Assembly (NCBI RefSeq): GCF_002775205.1
Contig: NC_036453.1
Location: 25,156,713 to 25,220,712 of the forward strand
Source: Xiphophorus maculatus
Taxonomy: Eukaryota > Chordata > Actinopteri > Cyprinodontiformes > Poeciliidae
Length of the DNA stretch: 64,000 nt
Direction: 5' to 3'
Part shown: in pieces, positions 11,375 through 24,300 of the stretch
Position numbering within the stretch: the stretch's first letter is position 1
How the letters are laid out: every line of letters starts with the position of its first letter
Translations under genes and position numbers: made by a program
Notes under the pieces: generated by a model
The model's database searches: none
Seen by the model: the letters and a program-made list of their open reading frames with translations, nothing else
What the model was told of the DNA's origin: nothing

Positions 11375-13300
11375 GTCCCTCCTGCTGGGGCCGATAAACA
11401 CACAGGCCGGATTATCTGGGTGGTTTCCGTGGCGTCCAGGAGCTTTATCTGCAGCAGAGAAGCCGCTGCTCTTCCTGCAGGACAGATAAGTTTTTGCTTG
11501 TCTGTGATAATTAGAAGACGCTTTCGTTGAATGCTAAACAACCTTTAAACATGTTAAGTTGAAACTTTTTCCACCAAAGGGTATCAATAATTTTCATTGT
11601 TGGAAGTATCAGATCATTAATATCCTCAAACGACCGATTGATATCCAATCGATAAGTACTTCTTAAAGTGAAATAACACTGAACGTCTTTTCACATTCAA
11701 GTAATTTGGCAGTAAATACATAAAAGCTGCTTTGTTTTGATTGGTAAAATAATATATCAGTGTCAGCACACAATTGTTACCTTGAAGTTTATATTTATGT
11801 AGGTTTAGAAGCTAGTCGGCCTCATAAAAAGCTATGGCAGGCCGGATTTGGCCCCCAACCCTTGAGTTTGACACATATGTACCGACTCAACATAAAACTT
11901 AGCAAGCAATACTTTAATTAAACAAATAAAGCAGATTTGTTGTTGGAAAGGGAAGTCATTATAGATGTAAAACATTCATTTCTGAGCAGAAGCATCAGGA
12001 TTTAGGTCAGTCTTTCTTTGAAAACATTAATTTCAAAAGTAGATTTGGATGCAGCATGTTCAGCTTCTAAGTATTTGGTCTTTGGAAGAGAAAATGCAGA
12101 AAATGTGGTTATTTAAAGACAAATAGTTGACGTTTATTGCCAAAAATGTTCTATTATACTGAAGATGCGATAATTTAGTCGTAATCAAACTTCTGATGCA
12201 GCCTTAGTTCACCCGTAAAAAGTAAAACCAGCCTTTTGGTGCAAACAGTTTTCCCACACTCATATTGGATCTTTTTTAATTATTATTATTATTTTAATAC
12301 AGACTAATTAAGAGTTTGGAGACACATCAACAGATCTCATTGACAAGCAGAGCACCGTCTGAACAGCAGCTGTACACCAGGCTGATGTCCCACGTCAGTT
12401 TGTTTCTATACAGAGAGTTTTCACAAGATGAGGTTATTAACTTAAGGCCAGCTCATTACGGTTCTTAAAGCAGATTAGAAAATGTCCTGGAAAGTAACAG
12501 AAGATTTTTGTGTGTGTGTGTGCTGAAAAATGAGCTTCTTATCAGCTGAGATAAGACTGAACAGAACTGCGTACAACTAGAGAGGACAGGACATTTTAAT
12601 CCTGCTCTGAAGGGAAACTCTGGGTGTTTTCGATATTCATGGAACAAACGCGAACCGCTTGTGTTTTAAATCCCTGAGTTGGTTTTTAAAAAAGGCTCAG
12701 TTGAGTAAAACAAACTGTTAGAAAACAGACATTTTATTTTATTTTTTTAATTATTATTTCAAAAAGAGCTCATCCAAGTCAGTGGTTCCCAAGCGCTTCC
12801 TCTTCCCAAATTAATATTGTAAAACAGTATTTATTTCAAATGTGTTACAGCATCAACAACCAACTTATTGTTTTTAATTCTTTCCAAGTGTAGCCTTTTA
12901 ATCTGCTGTAAAGCTTATAACATAAGTATATTTTAACTGCCATAATTTGTGTCAGCTTGATTTCTGAAGATCTCAAAATATGTTGATTAACGACCCCCAA
13001 CTTTGATCTTTTTGTCATTTAGCAGACAGAACAAATTTTCCTGCTTCTAAATTTTCAGAACTATTTCCAGCCTGCATACCTGACCAATAGGCTGAGTAAA
13101 AAAATTAAATCCCCACAGTGGCTGGTCTTTTTGCATTTTGTACTTTTATGATCTTGTCAACATCCACCAGCCTGAAATGTGAATATTTTTAATTTCTTCC
13201 ACAGTTGCTTACTGTACAATGACAATAAATGTAATCTAGAGTTAATGTTTTAATCCGGAGAGTAATGATGCACACTCTGGTTGGTCCTCAACAAACTGTT

Positions 13301-13394
13301 AATTTTATAGTTTGATCACAGTGAAGTTGAGCAACAGTTTATCAAATTTTATAGTTTGATCACAGTGAAGTTGAGCAACAGTTTATCAAATTTT
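13301..13394. repeat. 44-bp tandem duplication
   Basis: Two identical 44-bp units start at 13301 and 13345 (AATTTTATAGTTTGATCACA...), with the start of a third at 13389. The identity implies a recent slippage or unequal exchange event, or an assembly artefact. Confidence 0.93.
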
Positions 13395-13642
13395 CAGAAC
13401 TTTGCTGCTTCATTCTCCTACCATGACACGACTGTTTTGGGTTACATTTATGTTTTCCACCTCAGCGGACAAAAAAAGTGCCTGATTTCCTTTCTTAGTG
13501 TTACAATTATCACAAGAATTGGCGATCATAAAACGGCAAAATGCAGCAACAAGATTACTTCAGTTCTAACAAAGGTTTTGGTCAATCCTCAAAATGCTTG
13601 CTTAAAAAGATTCTTGAAGCATTACGTAAGTTCTTAAAGTAC

Positions 13643-13646
<4 letters not shown>

Positions 13647-13699
<53 letters not shown>

Positions 13700-13710
13700 T
13701 TGTGTGTGTG
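13647..13710. repeat. Compound (TA)n(TG)n microsatellite
   Basis: A perfect TA run passes into TG units with one TTTG break. Confidence 0.95.
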
Positions 13711-14040
13711 ATTTTTTTCTCCACATTTTTGGCTGATGCCACTTTGAGAAATACCAAGTTTGCGTTAAAATTCAATTTCAGTGTGATCCAAGTCTTCTTC
13801 TTCTTCAGTAAATTTACTGACGGGGATCGTCTGAGCTCCACTCACATTAAAGTAAGAAGAACTGTCAAAATAAATCGTTTGGTGAGTTAACTTTGTAGAA
13901 AAAAACGCGCTTAGAAACTCTTCAAATAGGAGACTAGTGGTTCCATCCTTCTGTTGGCTGGAAAAGTGTTAAAAAATGTCCCTGCAGCGACCTCTACTGG
14001 CCTGAACTGGCTATGACGGCTCTGTTAGAATCCTGTGAAG

Positions 14041-16509
14041 GATCAATGTTAGCTTTATTAGCCCATTTTACAAATGATGCAATTGATTTCATTTACGTAC
14101 ATAACAGAAATTGAACACAGAGACGGACTGAAGGTGATATAACTTTATATTAGAGTGACACAACACAGAATAACATGAACACATGCTTCATCCTCCATGC
14201 TGCGCGGCTTCTCCTTACAGTCATCGGTACACGAGAAGCCATGAAATAAAACCGAACGAAAACATCAACAGAGAGAAGAGATTGCAACAGACGTGTTTCA
14301 CACAAAGATGACAGTTAAGGCATAGGTTGAAAATGTTTTTGGTGTTTTTTTTTTATTATTTCTTTCTCAAATGCTAGCCACAAGAAGTTGCATCTGATTA
14401 GTCAATAGATTTTGCATTCTTTGGCACAAATATGATGGCCAAAACAACTGATGAGGTCAAAAGTTTCAAAATAAAAACCTTTTACGTATATAGACTTATT
14501 TAATAACAATGCAGCTATATATTCAAGTTCATTTTTATCTACAAGATTAGGCGAAAGCACATTTTTAACAAAGATTGTGTCACTACTCTGAGGTGATAAC
14601 CTGCACAGAGCTTGTTACTTTAACAAAGGCACTAAGGAAATCTAATTTCCCAAATTTAAACAAGTATCACAAAGAGTTTCTGTTTAGTGAAAATGTGTGT
14701 CGTTGCTGCACAAAAGTTCAGAATTATGACAAATATAGGTGAGATTATAATATATCTACGTATTTTATTTTTTTATACAACCTTTAACATAAAAAGTGTG
14801 ACTGTTTGAAATCGGTGAGACATAATGTGACCTAAGAATGACAGGGGGAGAGCTGCCAATTATTTAATGAGCAGCCGAGTGACATCAGAGTCTTTGAATG
14901 ATTCTCACTGACGAGGAAAACGATCCGGTCGGAATGACTCACTTCCTGGGAACGGCTAAAAGTAACCGCACTGGCCGACACAAACGATAGAGGATAACGC
15001 GACAAGCTAGCACGCGAAGAGCATTTTAGAAAACAAATACAAAAGAAAGGGTTTTAAAACTTCACAAAAAATACAAACAGAAAAATTAAAAGTCAGAGGC
15101 AGAATGTAAGAAAATGTTTATGGTCACAGACTCGGAAAGTCGTCGTTAAGCTCCTCACAAAGTGGTTTATCAGCTGTTTACTAAAAAAAAAAATAAACGA
15201 CAATAATAAAAGGCAGGCCAAACATTCACAGTATGCTGGACAACACAGATGATTACAAAGTTTTAGATTTCTGACATTATGTAACAATTACAAGCAACCC
15301 TCCCTTTCAGTTTCAGTCAACCCTTCAGAAAACATCAACCTGACTATAATCTTTACGGTATTAAAACCAGAACATTTATATCACAATCGCTACGGTCTGA
15401 CATAATAATAAGAACTGGATCGGAGGAGATTCATATTCTGCTTCTTCATACCGAAACTTTTTCTCTACAAATCATGCTTCATAGTTACGGGTCCAGCTGC
15501 TCAAACTCTGTCATTCATCAGATCCATCGAGCAACAAAGCACAGATGTCATGTGAAGTATTGCCAAACTGATCACATGCTTGTTTTCCAACTCGTCACAT
15601 TTCATTTCTGCTTTGTCAGCGTGGACGGAATCACGATGTGATTGCTCATGATGCAAACGCCGCTTCGAAGCGGGGGGAACAAGGAAGACGAACAGAGAGG
15701 AGAAATAAAATGGCAGCCTAACATTTTGCTACTTGAGGTAATAGAAAAGGTTTCAGCTGAGATCCAGGGTCTCCTTTAAGGCTATGTATGGCTTTCTTCT
15801 CGCTTTGCAGGTGCAAATGTGTTCAAACGTGTGATAAAAGTGAAAAAAAACAACAACAAAAAAACCCCACCAGATTTACTGTAGCCATGTTTGAAAGAGA
15901 ATAAACTCCATCCATGTTCGACAGGCATAAATCCAAATTAGTGCATGAAGGTTTGAACAGGCACTGGACATTGGAAACAGATGGGCAACATGATAAGGAG
16001 GATCATCATACAGCTGATTCTTACAGCTACACTCAGAGGAGGTGGAAAAGATCAGTCAGAGCTAGGAGCTCATCCGTTACGACAGACAGGAAGAGGCAGC
16101 AGCTGCATCACTGCACAGCTTCCAGAGGTGAAACAGCGTCACAACGTCCGACTTGGAAAGTCTTTTACTCCAGCAGGAATCTGCCCCTAATCTGGACTGG
16201 AATATACAATACATCTCTGGATCTTTAAACAACACACTCTGCTCTGTTTTGGATACCACATAGAAGTGAATAAACAGCAGCATCTTAGCTGAGGAGAATA
16301 AGGACGAACTAAAACCAAGCTTAGGTACAGCTTGATGCGAATATTTCTTTTTCCTATACAAAACTAAAATTCACTTAATAGTTTTAAAAAAAAAAACAAA
16401 ACAAAAAACCTCTTGGTTGGTGTCAAGTGTTTCTGGTTGAAGGCAGTTGCAACGAGGGATTATCTGACTGAGAAGCCTCTTCATCCTTGAGGCCTTATTG
16501 TCTCATACA
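14041..16509 (-). other. Probable FLOT2 3' UTR and flank
   Basis: This is the gene-free stretch directly downstream of the FLOT2 stop (16510-16512 on the - strand). It is less repeat-laden than the rest of the spacer. Several AATAAA hexamers on the - strand (plus-strand TTTATT, for example 14054-14059) could end the transcript. The 3' end cannot be fixed from sequence alone. The ORFs of about 100 codons around 15914-16361 do not resemble a gene. Confidence 0.35.
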
Positions 16510-19500
16510 TCACACAGCCGCTTGGCATTGTGGGCCGGTCATCTTCTGGAGCAGAGGGATCTGTGGGATCAGAAGGATTAATGCAATAAATATGGAGCAT
16601 GGAGATTGATTTTCTTCTATCATGTCCCACAGTAAAATTCAAGGACTTTTCAAGAATTGTCAAAGTAAATTTACAAACTTTTTCCAGCACTGCACTTTGG
16701 AGATAAAAACCAGAGAATTAACAGTTCCCTATTATACAATATTATTCATTACTGTTATTAATAATGTCTTATTAATGTGAATTGTATTCTATAGTCTAGG
16801 TAAACAAAGATTTTGAAACGTCTCTCTCACACACCCTATACACCTGACTGGACAAAATTTAACAAAAATTCCTCACATACAAACTATTATTTCTATTACA
16901 CAGATCAATAAGTGATTGAGCCACTAGGAATAATAAATATTTACTAAATTTAACCAATTCAGAAAAATCCTGTTAAGGTAAATGACTTTCCTGGTCAGAT
17001 TAAATGATTGAACACAATATACAAAGAATGTTACAAAAGAATCTCTAAAAAAATGTTCTCGCTACGTTTTCTGGCATTTAGCAAATAGAAACAATTTTGC
17101 TAATTCTCCACTGACCTAAAACAAGAGAAATTTAGTCAGATTTAACTTCAGACTGAGCTAAATGTATGTTTATGTGTCTTTTTATTAGGTGTATGAAAAT
17201 ATCTGATTTCGTATGTAAATAACATTCTTCAAATTTGGTATTTTAATCAAACATTAGGTTGGACTTTATTACAAAACTGTTCAGTTTGAATATAAAGAGC
17301 TCTCTAGGACTTCATACAGAAATCAAGCACTTTCCAAAACTGTAATGTAAATATTTACCAGTTCATGATTCAGAGGCTAGAAAGAAATATTCTGAATGGT
17401 GCTTAGGACGATTTTGAATAAGAAAACAGAAATTAGATCAATCTGATCAAAGCTTTACAAAAAAAAAAAAATCTTGATTTTGAAAATGGGTAACAAACCT
17501 GTATGGCTTTAGCTCATAATGGAACATATTTCCATAAGAAAAAAAAGGTAAGTAAATGACTAATCATCAAGACAAACGTTGAGTTAAGGCAGCCCTGGCG
17601 AAGCGTGAGCTCTGATGGGGAACAGAGGAAGACCGGAGCGCTCACCTTGGTCAGATCTATCCCAGTCAGGGCGTTGACGGAGACGGGGAGTTCAGCTAGA
17701 AGTCGATTCACCTCTCCAGTCACGCGGCTGCCTTCGCCACTCAGGATGACGATCTCATTGGTCTTGGCCAGAGGAGCAGCCACCTTACTGGCAATCTGCA
17801 AAACACAAGGAAAACATGAAAGCCTCAAGCACTGGACCGGCATCCACTGGATGGTGACTGAATCAGAAGGATATGTTTGAATGGAACAGAAACAGCAACA
17901 TGTTCCACTCCAATTTAACAAGAAATGCATCCATTCAGGGTCTCATATAATGATTATTTTAGTTACTGATTATTCTGGAGATTATTTTTTTGGATTAACT
18001 AATTAATTATTGGACAGCAAAAGATGCTTAATGGGATTTTTTTGCTGCAGAATTTGAACAAGGTGAGGCTAAAACTACTTGAGAGCTGGCATAGTTTGGA
18101 ATAGAGCTTAATCACAGACAAAAGGCCTTTTTAATCTAAAATTCAAAATGTGTACAATTTTTGTACAGTTTTAGCTTAATTACTGCTTGGAGTATGTTGT
18201 TCTTTCAGCAAACTGTATTTTTTTTTAGTCTGTATGTTCCAGTTAACGATTAATCGATTAGCAAATTAGTCGATAATTTCTCCAAAATTGAATTGATTAC
18301 GATTAATTGCTTCAGCCCTACATTAAGTGCTGGTTTACATGGCAATCTGTTCGTGCAACATGGAACTGATTGGAGTTCGGATTTAATGCCACATTAGCAG
18401 AAATGGCTATATTATGTGAACAAAACATACTGAACAACAGAATGAGATCAATATAATTTACAAGTCGACTTACTTACTGCAGCGACCAAAAGATACATGA
18501 GTAGTACAGAAATGTGGCGAGGGTTAAGACGGACTGAAACCAGACGTAAAAAATCGTGTAGCGCAGACCTTAGGTAGAGCGTCCAGCACCAGCGCCGTCT
18601 TGGCAGCTTCTCCGTACTGCTGGTAGGCGTCAGCCTTCAGCCTCATCTTCTCAGCCTCTGCTTTGCCCACAGCTTCAATAGAAGCTGCTTCAGCCTCACC
18701 AATGCAGCGGATCTTCTCAGCTTCTGCCTGCGCCGTCAGCACCTTCTTCATCCTGGGATGAGACACCAGAAGCAGAAATGGGTCACGAGTGACTGGTAAC
18801 GCTGGCAGCCTTCTGCCATGTGCAACTTCTGCACATACAACCAAATATAACTGTTAGTACAAATGCTTATTCTAGTGTGTAGAGGGAGAACTCCAGTTAG
18901 TTTAAGTGTACAAAGATATTTTCACTAGAAACTAGACCAAAAAAACTTGGTAACATTTTGTGTTTTTGCAGTTTAGATGAGCTTAGATTAAGCACAGACA
19001 ACTTTAAACACAGTTAGAAAAGCAAAATGATTGTTAAACGTCATATAAAATTTACATTTTATATGTAAATTACATTTTATATGATAAAAAATGATTCCAT
19101 TAATTTCCGGACTGCGTAAAACTAAATGAAACGTACTTCTGTCCCTCGGCCAGCTGTTGCATCTTGTAGGCTTCAGCCTCTGCAGGTCTCCTCACGGTTG
19201 CAATGAGCTCCTTTTCAGTTCGATCGATCTCCTTCTCCTCGATAGTGATCTGCTTCTTCCTCTGCACCACCTCGATCTCAATCTCCTCCAGACGGATCTT
19301 CTGCTGCTCCTTGGCCGCCTGCAGCTCATACGCCAGCTGAGCCTCTGCTTTCTGCAAGGAACATTCTTTGTTTTTTGGAACTACATCTAGAATTTCAGTT
19401 GTCCATTTTTGAATTTTACAGAATGTGTCGAACTGGATACCTTTGTGTTCACTTCCTGGTTGAAGGAGGCTTTCTGCATCTCCAGCTCTCGTTTGGAGTC

Positions 19501-21265
19501 GGCCATCTTTGTGTCTGCGACGAACTTGACGTCCATCATTTCCTTCTTACACTCAGCTTCCTAAAAACAAAAGAAGAAAAATTAAAAACGGTTAAATTAA
19601 GGTGATCAGCGGATGGGAAATGCATCTTCTTCTTGAAGCTCATCTTACCCTGATGCCTGCATCTCTCTCTGCCTCTGCCACACCGATGTCTGCGTCCCTC
19701 TGTACTGCAGCTGTCTGCGTTTTCCCCAGGGAGCTCAGGTACTCCACTTTATCGTAAACATCCTGTCAGCAGGGACAATAAACAGAGAGGTACAAAAAGG
19801 TAAGTGGTGAAAATATCCTATGGGTATGGCAAGTAGAATTAAAGTCCAACAAAACCAAACAGTAAACTTGTTACACACCTTGATGGTGAAGCTGAGGATC
19901 TCGATGCCCATTCGGCCAACATCAGGAGCAGCCACCTCCCTCACCAGAGACGCAAACTTGTCTCTGTCCTGGTAGATCTGTTCAACTGTGAGGGTACCTG
20001 AAGATTAAAGAGATCGTTAATGTCCTTAATTAAATGCCTTAAAACAAGCTCCGACTTGTAAGTTAGTTTTAATTACTTCAATTGTACTATATTTGTACTA
20101 GAAACTAAATCAGAAAACACATGTTCTTGCAGCATAAATGATCCTGGATTTAATGCATTTCTTTGTATCTTATTGCCTCTACAGTTGTTTCTTTTTACTA
20201 TTTTTACTGTGAAACGCTTTGTGACTGCTGTCTGAGAAAGGTCCTATTTAAATAAAATGTACTTACTTACTATTCACCCTTTTACTAGGGCATTTAACCA
20301 TCTACACTAGAAAGTAGATTATTTCAAGCTAGCAACAAACTGAGTGATGATCTAAAAGACTGAGGAATTTTAAAATATTGCTCCTTCACTCTAACTTAAA
20401 TGTGATAACCGGCTGGAATCCCCCATTGAGGGCCTCAATCAGAGAAGCCTCCATTTATCTCCTTTGGTAAACCTCTGTCTACTACAGGTAAGCTATTTAC
20501 AGCCAATAACTACTGCACAGAATCAAACTTCAAAACTCCAAACTATTCCATTAGCAAAAAATATGACCAAAGATTGTTTTTCTTACTGAACTGCAGAGCC
20601 ACTGATTCTATTGAGTTTATACACAAAGGAAATGTCAGTGACTATAGCAAATCTTTCTATGTTTTTGCATAGAAGAGTGTAGAGTTTATGCATAAACACT
20701 ACAGGCTCTACGATGCTTTATAAATCAATTTCTACATTTTAACCACATGGGTCCAAAGTAAAAATTTGACCAGCAAAATAGAAAACAAATGACGACCCCA
20801 AAGATTTGGAAATTGTCTGTTTTTCAAAAGTCCAAAGTCGTTTTAATGTTTCGGCTCTTTAATGAAATGCAGATTTCATTTAAAAAATGTTTGTTGTTGA
20901 GCAGGTAAAACAAACATAAAAATACTAATAATTCAACAAACAAAAAAAAATCTAAGTAATTTTTTCATTTTTAATTTATTGAATTTTGTGACCTTAAATT
21001 AGCGGTCACAGTCCAGATCAAAACCTAATGGAGATTTTGTGACAGTAATCCATCAGATCTTTTTGTCTTTTAATGTGATAAACCGATTAACACACTCCCC
21101 AAAAAGTCCTGCAGTCTTTCCTCTGCCTACATTCCCCAGAATGCTGTGCAGTCCTGTGTTGGCCTTCGATGAATTGATTGAACATTGTATCAGACAATTT
21201 ATCTTATTATTACTATTATTAATGACGTATCCATCTTCAGCCCTAAGGTACACTACACGTTTTTA

Positions 21266-21317
<52 letters not shown>

Positions 21318-24300
21318 AAAACCATAAATCATTTTCCATCCATTTCAGAGATAAACATGATTTTGTGCTACCTAATCACATAAAATCCAGATAAACTACC
21401 ATGTAGTTTGTGTTTTTAACAGGACTAAACATTAAACAGTTCAGACATTGTCAGCAACAAAGCAGAAAACAGCCATCTCAACTTCAGGAAGTACCCACCA
21501 AGGATGGCACGCAAGTGACCCTCCAGGGTCTGCAGGATGACGCTCTTGATCTCTATCACGGACTTTCCCAGGAACTGTTCACAGGCGAAACCCAGCAGTT
21601 CGTTTTCCGTCATCACCTTCACCTAGTGCCAGCATGGACACAGATTGTCAGCTGAACACACATTCACAAACCCAGGAGCGAGCGGCATGCATGAAAACGT
21701 GTTAGCTTTTCTGCTATCTGCGGGCAAACACACACCATCCTTCCATATTCACTTTCACATCATCACTGGGGTATTAAAAACAGGTGACTGAACGCAGTGA
21801 ATCATCACAGAAAAAGAGATAAAACTGGTGACATTATTCAGTTCAGTGACAGGAATGCATAAATGGTGAGTTTTTGAAAGACATTTAAAACTTTTTACAA
21901 CTGACGGCGGGCTGCAAAATATCATTCCTCCACATCGTAATGGGTTTGTTAAAAACTATTTTCACATGAATCCCCAAAGTTAATGCATTTTTGGTATATA
22001 TAAAACCAAACTACATGGCCAGACGTGTAACTTTCTCAATCATAATCCAACTCATTTTTAAATTACGAGCACTTTATAACAAAAATACCATGTATAAAGC
22101 TAAATTTTACTTCAAATCTACTTATCTAATCAATAAAGACAAGAAGAGATTTACTTTAAAATGTAATTTAAATAGGGCATATTTAGTTTTACCTTTGAGT
22201 AATAACTGCACTCTGGTCACAAAGCTGCAAACAATGTGAATCGTTTAAAAGACAACTAATAAAAAACTGCATTTTGCAACCTGAGATCTACAAAAGGCAT
22301 TTAAATGTCATCAAAAAGCACTAAGACAATTTTGCCTGATAATGTAGTCCAAAGGAGCTGAAACAATATAAAAGACAGTGAGCTGGGTCCTTAGGCGAGA
22401 GGTCTGCACATGGTTTTGCTTTACAACATGCACTCCGCTCCAGAAACGAGGGAAACATAAAGTCAGGAAAGATGGTCGTCATTCCAAGGAAACTGTCTGC
22501 AAACAGAGGAGGCCGCAAGCCAACCACATCAACACATACATGCCGGCGCAAACAGACAGCAGGGGGAGCTGTGCCACAACTCAGGCTTACACAAGGACTT
22601 GTGAATGGTGATGGTGATAGAAACCCTCCTATATGTTGGGCGACAACATCTTTTTGTTCCTCCAACTTATGTCTTATTAAAAACTGACATATTAGGTACT
22701 TATTCCCAAACTTAAAATGAACTTCAAAACTGATTCAGGTTATAGGTGAAAATGTCCAATCAGGTGAATATTTGAAAAATACATCTGTAATAAAATAAAA
22801 AGTCCAATCTCAACATGAACATTATGCTCTTCTCTGGTTTTATTTGAAAAGCTTCAGCTGAGAGCCACTCCTCAAGTCCAGACATATTTAACTGTGGAGA
22901 AACATATGACTTGTTACCATGGAAAAGGCCACAATGGCTCTGGATTAGGCTGGGCCAATCAAATGGTGCCCAGGATGAGCTGCTGGGTTAAACTGTGAGA
23001 GTGAGAGGAGTTGTTCAGCAGCAGACAGTGGGCGCATTGTCAGTTACAACTAGGGAAACGGAGAAGGGAACAGTGTCATCGCCGTGGCTAAAACGGAGAA
23101 CTAATAATCCCACTCTGTCATGCAGACGGGAAAAAAGAAAATGAAACAAAGAGATGGATATCATTTGGAGAAAATATGCTGCCAACAGTGTTTCACAATT
23201 TTAAAGAGAAAATCCACTAGAATCCCTTGGGAAGCTGACAGGTTTGCTTCTTGAACAAAGTAGATTTTTAATCTGTTTCTAAAATCAGAAACCTAGCGCA
23301 ACAGAGTGGCTATAAAGAATATTTTAGTACAAATTCAGTTACACATTAACATAATATGTCCTGTTTTAAACGATGCGGTGATGGTTTTCTTCCTGTTTGG
23401 CCATGTGGTTTATTTTGACCATTATAGACTAAAGAGAGGCTCTAAGAACAAATCAAAAACATGTCTTTAGTGATGTCACGACATGGATCGCAGGCTCTTG
23501 GAAAAAGGAAATTTGATCCTAAACAGAAGTAGTTAAACTGGTTCCTCATAAGCTCAAACACTAAAGACAAGGTTTACCTTTAGATAGTCAAACAGTACGT
23601 CTGTCGCCACTGAGATCTTGATGGATTAGAAATTTTTTTACAACACACAAAAATAAGGGTGTGTCCACAACATTTCTGAATCTGTCACAGCATGACCTTA
23701 AAAAGATAGTGGATTTTGTCTTTGTTTACAAGAACAACAAACATACTTTGGCACTGAACAAGCCTGGGCTGGCGCTGTTTCAAACAAAGTGTGAATGACT
23801 TGAGAATCTAATATGAAGACTCAACACAAACTGAATTACAATCCGATATAGTTTAGAGTCTTTATTGCTTTCTGAGCTGGTAAGTAAGTCCTCTGACTGG
23901 TTCGTGTTTTAGACTGACAGTGATTTTCCACCACATGGTATGGTTCGACTGTGTTCATAGATCAACATGACAACGATTTCCTGCTTTGCTTCTCACAAGT
24001 ATCCTCTTGTTGTTGGCAGGATAAGCTGTTTATTCTCTTAGTGTGCTCAAGGCTTTTTTTTTTGTTGAGAAAACACACACTTCCCTGAATGTGATAACAT
24101 TTCACAAACCTCCACTTTGGATGTGCATTTTAAAAATAAGAATTGCGAAGGAGTAGGAAGTAGATACCGAACTTAATCGCTTCGTGAAAAAGCAACAGAG
24201 AAGGATTTGAATAACACTTATTAATGTATGACTTTATGCATTAAAAAAGACAAGAGAAAAAAAGTATTTTGGTTGTGTAGATGAGGTTTCAATCAAGACA

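Larger units (their letters stand above)
8411..14040. other. Intergenic spacer between ERAL1 and FLOT2
   Basis: I see no coding exon here on either strand. It holds several microsatellites (listed separately), a 44-bp tandem duplication at 13301, part of a repeat pair (9440-9650) and a short repeat end near 11800-11880 (GGATTTGGCCCCC...GAGTTTGACACATATG). Open frames over the GT tracts are artefacts of simple sequence. Confidence 0.6.

Noticed and set aside
11168..11541. ORFs of 77-95 codons on both strands over the GT tract
   Set aside because: They are open only because Cys-Val or Thr-His dipeptide repeats from (GT)n contain no stops.
17514..17930. A single 138-codon ORF as the FLOT2 terminal exon
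   Set aside because: Only 17646-17795 matches flotillin. A GT donor follows and the true last exon is 16560-16510.
22321..22665. 114-codon ORF on the - strand in the long FLOT2 intron
   Set aside because: No recognisable domain, no splice context, and comparable chance ORFs occur throughout the window.
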